In this document: piece by piece, positions 58,761 through 64,000 of the stretch
How positions within the stretch are numbered: the first letter of the stretch is position 1
Layout: the number at the start of each line of letters is the position of its first letter
Assembly (NCBI GenBank): GCA_004794655.1
Contig: SMMW01000020.1
Location: 1,345,001 to 1,409,000, forward strand
From: Marisa cornuarietis
Taxonomy: Eukaryota > Mollusca > Gastropoda > Architaenioglossa > Ampullariidae
Direction: 5' to 3'
DNA length: 64,000 nucleotides
Position numbers and translations under genes: made by a program
Notes under the pieces: model-generated
Told to the model about the DNA's origin: nothing
Databases searched by the model: none
Seen by the model: the letters and a program-made list of their open reading frames with translations, nothing else

Positions 58761-60482
58761 GCAGGGTACAGAAATTCCTGTTGCAGAGAGTGAGTTCATC
58801 CACATTTGCTGCTAAATGATGTTGACATCGTTAACATGACGTTTTGCTCAGAAAGAACAACTGAGAGCGACTGGACGATATCAATGGGGTTCAAAAAGAT
58901 TTATCAGGTTTTGGAAGCAGGTCCGATGGTCCAGGATGTTGTAATGGATACGTAAGCTACACAAAGGTAGCAAAGGAGAAACTGAAACGTGTTGGATGGT
59001 AAGGTGGGTATTTACAATGGATTCTAGTAAACAAGACAGCTGGTGTGATTGATAGGACAAGAATTTGGATCGGATTTTCCCGTCTAGGGTTAGGAACATG
59101 CATAAATACTTCTCTCCACGAGGACGAGAAGCACCCAGATATTCAGCTAAAAGTTGTAACGTCTACAAGGATGGGGAGAGAGAGACCTGAAGAAGATGAG
59201 AAACTGTGTAGGGCAGGTGCATAGGTCAGTATATGCAGGTGTATAAACCTAGTGAATAAGCCAGGTGCAGTGCAATTGTACCTTTGAAGAACAAGCCGCA
59301 GCTCAGTGAGAGATAAAGGGGGGTAGGGGTATATAGCTCAGGCAAGAAATCATCGCAGCAGAACTTCCTTATGTTTTTCATCCCTTAAAAAAAAGACAAA
59401 TGACGAAGTGTGTGAAATGGTGGTTGCCAGAGAATTAGAAACTGTTTTTGGTTCAGGCCTCACATAGTGTCATGGTGACAAATAAGGATTTATTCGTCCT
59501 CTCACCAAACAGTCTAACAAGGGTTGTACAGCAAAGGTTGTTTCCAGCAGGGTCCATACTAGAAATATACTGTATATAGAGAAAGTAGATTGACCCAGTC
59601 CGTACCCTACTGAGAGACCAGACTAATCCAGGCCTCAGCCGTCTTGCAATGTTAGGACAATACACAATCAGCTGATTGGCAGATGTGATCACAACATATG
59701 CTCCTTATGCCAACAAATGTTGTAAATTCACTGGCACCCAGCATTGTCTAGAAGACTTCCAAGCTAAAACTACATGTTATGATGAACCACAACAATCAAG
59801 AATCTCAACCACCTGGATCCCGTTCTCCCCTCCCCCTCCCAACTCCAACAGCTGGCCCTACAGGATAAAAGCAAGGAACCTATAGAAGGCAGCAGTCAAG
59901 CAGAGAAAGAAGTCAGGAGGAAGACCATTAGAAACAGAAAACAGAACATATAAACTTGCAATAAAAGAATTTTTCAGAAAGGAACACAGGCAAAAGGACG
60001 TCTTCCTCCTGTCGACGTTTGGTCTGGTAATGATCAGATTGAGTTCATTCCATCTACAGGGGCTACAGTGACTATTTCGATCGGTCACGCGCTCTTTCAT
60101 AAATCGTTCTCACAACCATGCATTCTCAAGCGTATCTTAAAGGGTGACTATCTCTACTTTACAAAACATATAACGGAGGAAACCCCCATTCCTAACACTC
60201 TACACTCCAAGGAAATAGTTCTTTCAACCATACTTTCCTTTTTTACAGTTTCTGACAGTTTCTTCTTCTTTTTTTGCGTATGCACACAAATATACCTAAT
60301 TGCTAAATAGCACAATATAGGCCAATTCGATCGAGTGCTGTCAAACGAAAAATTTTAATGGGGACAAAGAAAAATTACGATCAGTCAGATACTCAACAAA
60401 GCCTAGCTATCCGACATCACAGATCATAATTCAGGTACAATTTATTCAATTTGAACAACATCAATAGCTTTCAATAGAGAGA

Positions 60483-60484
<2 letters not shown>
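58761..60484. other. Flanking stretch, mostly unrecognised
   Basis: No exon recognised. A fragment at 60066-60125 resembles the distal end of repeat X. Confidence 0.4.

Positions 60485-60555
<71 letters not shown>
60485..60555. repeat. GT microsatellite
   Basis: About 35 GT units. Confidence 0.95.
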
Positions 60556-60556
<1 letters not shown>

Positions 60557-61909
60557 TCTACACTGTACCGATCTGACTCATCTGATATATTCTCAAGGAA
60601 ATAGCATACTCATATCTCTGCTGCATGCTGTGGAGGCATCAAATGGAAATGAAAGTAAAACCAAGATGTATTCATCCTTGCCGTATACAAGCTACTACAC
60701 AAGAAAATAAGGCAATTTTATTTTCAATAAGTTTATTAAAAAGGCTAGTGTGTATATCTAAGATGATGTTAATACTGAAGGTGAAGATGATGTTGAGAGT
60801 AGGAGAGGGTAGAAAGTTTGTTATTAAATATGACAGTTGATCTTTCATTACAACACCAAAAGTACATTATACGTAATATTTCATCTTTGTCGATGGAAAT
60901 GGTGACAGTATGTTAGAAACATTCTCTATTCATGTTCTCCTTCTGAAGAGGTATAATATTTTGTGTTCATGTTCTATTTCTGAATAGGCATAAATGATCT
61001 GATCTTGTCCTCGCTAAAGATGTATAAATGTTCTTTATTTATATTCTCATATCTGAAGAGGTATACATGTTCTACTTACGTGTTCTTGTCTCCAAATAAG
61101 TATAAAATTTGTATAATAGGTATAAATAGTTTGTATTCATGTCATGTCTCCAGATAGGTATAATCTGTTTTCATGTAGTCCTCTATGAAGAGCTATGGTT
61201 CACCCATATACTCCACAGTAGCTTTAGGAATAGGTAAAATCACAAACAAAATCTAAATTAAAAGGAAAACGATAACATCTAAAATTATTTAAAAAAAACA
61301 AAATAACAGACTTTTTAAAAAATACATTCAACTGATAATTTCTATCTTAAAGACGAAAGCTTATCACTTCACTTTATTTCGCTAAGCGTTCTCTTTAAAG
61401 TGCTCTTCGTCAGCTTCGGAACTTAAATATGAACACTTCTCAAAGTCGAGCAAGATCTGGCTCACTAACATACGAAGAAACAAAACCACAAATGAAAACT
61501 TGTACATATCACAATAATCATTTAGCTTTAAATTTACCATACTGCCAAACAAACATTACATGTAACAATGTGTACTATACGCACTAAGTGTGCAGTGAAG
61601 ACCTCTTTCAACGCACGTCGAAAAGAAAAATATCCATAAATGCAACTCACACAAATATCAAAAAAAAAACCTGACAGCTTAAAATACAATTAAAGATTAC
61701 AAATCATAAAGACTGCACTGACTTTAAAAAAACTCACTCAAACTCACCTCAGCAGTTTTACAAAGTGAATAGACTGCTGGTTATATGACTTCACACCATA
61801 ACAAAGAGGACAATCGTCAGGTTTCCCGACACAGCGGAAGGTAGAAGACTGCAGAAGGCAGCACAAAACAGTAGCAAAAGTCACTGCTGGGCTCTGCTCT
61901 AACTGTATG
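60556..61909. other. AT-rich flank, nothing recognised
   Basis: Loose repeats of GTTC..TCTGAAGAGGTATA at 60930-61150 suggest a decayed 50-60-bp tandem repeat. No coding potential seen. Confidence 0.4.
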
Positions 61910-61985
61910 CAGGGCCGGCGCTAGGCTATGTTGCGCCCTAGGCGAAAGACAAATACTGCGCCCCCCTCTCCCCCCCCCAAAAAAA
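61910..61985 (+). mobile_element. Possible hAT-type terminus
   Basis: Begins CAGGGCCGGCGCTAGGCTAT and contains GCGCCCTAGGCGAA, a pattern I associate with hAT-like ends, followed by C-rich and A-rich runs. The matching inverted end was not found in the window. Confidence 0.3.
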
Positions 61986-62329
61986 AAGAATCAGTTACCC
62001 CCCCCCAACAAAAAGTTGTACATTTAGGCTTAACTCTGTTTTCTTAACTGAAATCTTAAACAACAAACCTAGGCTTACATTAAAGACCACAAGGCTGTAA
62101 GGGACTCGTTCGTGCAATGAAAATGCAACCCTTTGCATCCACACAATCAAAATAAGCATGATAAGAAATGAGGAAATAAAATGAAGGTAAAGAAAGAGAC
62201 AAATTGTGTTAATAAAATATATACAGCTCTATCACAGTGAATAAAAATCATGCGAACTTATCTTTACAAACTCTCATGATGTCGGGGCTGTAGGACAGTA
62301 TGCACTTTTCACTCTTGTACGGCTAAGTC

Positions 62330-62527
62330 CAGTTCACAAATATAGTCTTATAGAACAGTTCAGTTCACAAATATAGTCTTATAGAACCGTTCAGTTCACA
62401 GATATAGTCTTATAGAACCGTTCAGTTCACAAATATAGTCTTATAGAACAGTTCAGTTCACAGATATAGTCTTATAGAACAGTTCAGTTCACAGATATAG
62501 TCTTATAGAACAGTTCAGTTCACAGAT
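62330..62527. repeat. 31-bp tandem repeat, six copies
   Basis: Units contain TTCAGTTCACAGATATAG and TCTTATAGAACAG; starts at 62341 and 62372 are 31 bp apart. Confidence 0.93.
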
Positions 62528-63559
62528 CTTCTGTTAGACCTTTTACTGATTCTGCTTTGGAAGGATGATAGCTCCAAGTGGCCGAACAGACCATTACAAA
62601 GTAAACAGCAGCACGAGATGTCTGCAGCCGCTCAGAAAAGTGAGGTTTTACATCGTCCTGTGGGTTTTAAGTTTAAAGTTAAGCCTACCTTTCCCTCCCC
62701 CCTCCCCGATCTTGGTTGTCCAGCCCTGTTAATGTGATGTGACTTCCTTTATCTCTGCCCTTCTTCACTCAGCCACCCCACTTAGGTCCTGTCAATCTTT
62801 CTCTCCTCTCTCTCTTCTCATCTCAGCACAACTATCAAGTAACATCGCACCACATTCTTTGTCCAGTCTTCTAATCTGATCCGACTGGTCATTAACTGAC
62901 AGATTTATCGCTACCCTTTGGGCCTTTCAACCTAGCACCTCGATGGGCAAGTGCTTTCAATTGTTCTCTTCTTTCTCATCTTCCAGACGAACTAACAAGT
63001 AAAACCGCACTGACTGCAAGTTTGCTGCTTAAAAATAGTGGAAAAGTGGTTTTTTACAAGAATTAATTATGACCAGAAGTGTTGGAATCCAGAAGTGTCA
63101 AGGAATGGCTTATTAAAATTAAACCTTTTTCGAGAATTTGCTCTCTGATTTGATTAATAACTTATAAATAAGAACTACTTTTTGTCAAGAAAAAGTGCGT
63201 CTGTTTTTCAATTGCAGGCGTGCATCATACACACATGGATACTTGCATGCCTACAAAATCAGACCTACACTTATGAGTGGGGGCATTTCAAACACTCGTG
63301 TAAAAGGCTTTATGGAGTGACCACTGACTACACACTGATGGAGACAAGTAATCTGTAGCACCTTGCTCTGGTCTTAGTTTGCTGTGTGGTCTAAAACTCA
63401 AGCTATCACAGCTTCTAGCATCTAGACCTGACAGGTGGGTGGGGCGGTATGAAGGGAAAGTCTTCTAGATGTTAACAATACAAAGTTGTAAATCATGGGT
63501 TCAAGGCAGCTGGTCTCCGGCCTGATAGGGTTTGTTGAAAACTAGAGAAGAATGTAGAC
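62528..63559. other. Flank, nothing recognised
   Basis: No exon or RNA gene recognised. A pyrimidine-rich tract lies at 62740-62830. GGGTTCAAGGC near 63501 is a weak B-box-like string without a matching A box. Confidence 0.35.
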
Positions 63560-63765
63560 TATGTGGTCCCATCCATTGTAGGGGTCCACCCTGGCCAGGC
63601 CCCATCCACCAACGCCGCCCCCCGCCCCTCTACTGTCTATCTACCACCCCATCCGCCCTCTTCTCCCACCCCCACTGGTTAGCTGGTCACATCAAGAGCG
63701 CCCTGTAATAATGGGTTTTCCAACAATACATGAACTGAGAAACTCGCGTGGTGAAGTCAACCTAC
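63560..63765. repeat. Dispersed GC-rich repeat Y, copy 2
   Basis: Matches 30831-31035 in block order (CATCCACCAACGCCGCCCC to GAAACTCGCGTGGTGAAGTC). Confidence 0.7.
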
Positions 63766-63879
63766 AAGCAGATGAAAGGTGTCCTGCTAATGTCATTCTG
63801 TGAAAATGATATTTTTCCCTAACACTTTTCATCACTTAAAAAAACAAACAGCAGGCCATTTTTGCACCCTCTCCATGAC

Positions 63880-64000
63880 TGCGCCACCAGCCCCCTTCCC
63901 CATCCACCAACGCCGCCCCAAACCGACGCCCTTTCCCGCCCCTCTGCCACCCCCTCTCCGCCCTCTACTTCCCTGCTGGTTAGCTGGGCGCTGCAAGTGC
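63880..64000. repeat. Dispersed GC-rich repeat Y, copy 3 (cut by window end)
   Basis: Repeats CCCCATCCACCAACGCCGCC and CCGCCCTCTACTTCCCTGC with TGGTTAGCTGG; it probably continues past the window. Confidence 0.65.

Overview
This is nuclear DNA from an animal, most likely a mollusc and probably a gastropod. The genes are split by GT-AG introns, there are many long CA/TG microsatellites, and the mobile elements are non-LTR retrotransposons, tRNA-derived SINEs and a hAT relic. No operons, bacterial signals or CRISPR arrays are seen. The species is inferred from general character only.

Three complete protein-coding genes can be reconstructed, all on the minus strand. (1) A STRA6-like retinol transporter/receptor has 17 coding exons from 22562 down to 2869; the joined exons stay in frame and give 696 codons plus a stop. 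(2) and (3) are two tandem SLC16-family (monocarboxylate-transporter-like) genes, each with 7 coding exons, at 39442-34281 (551 aa) and 52742-48096 (581 aa). They have identical intron phases, and exons 2, 3 and 6 have identical lengths, so they are a tandem duplication. I joined every exon by hand from splice sites and reading phase, and every coding length is a multiple of three.

Layout: 1-2868 is the 3' flank of the STRA6-like gene, with small repeats. 2869-22562 is the STRA6-like gene; its 6.8-kb intron 7 holds two different 38-bp-period tandem arrays, one of them split by a 5'-truncated LINE. 22563-34280 is intergenic, with SINEs, a foldback repeat, a hAT relic with terminal inverted repeats and a broken CR1-like LINE. 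34281-39442 is SLC16-like gene A, whose intron 3 is filled by a 29-bp minisatellite carrying copies of the next exon's acceptor site. 39443-48095 is intergenic, with a dead endonuclease/RT LINE, a 1-kb dispersed repeat and a 43-bp array. 48096-52742 is SLC16-like gene B. 52743-64000 has a third 38-bp-period array, a second copy of the 1-kb repeat, and otherwise non-coding repeat-rich DNA.

The STRA6-like protein would move retinol across the plasma membrane; the SLC16-like pair would carry small organic acids or related solutes. Nothing shows that these genes act together. I did not find a novel defence-type or enzymatic system. The unusual content is structural: minisatellites that sit at or near 3' splice sites, and three unrelated arrays sharing a 38-bp period.
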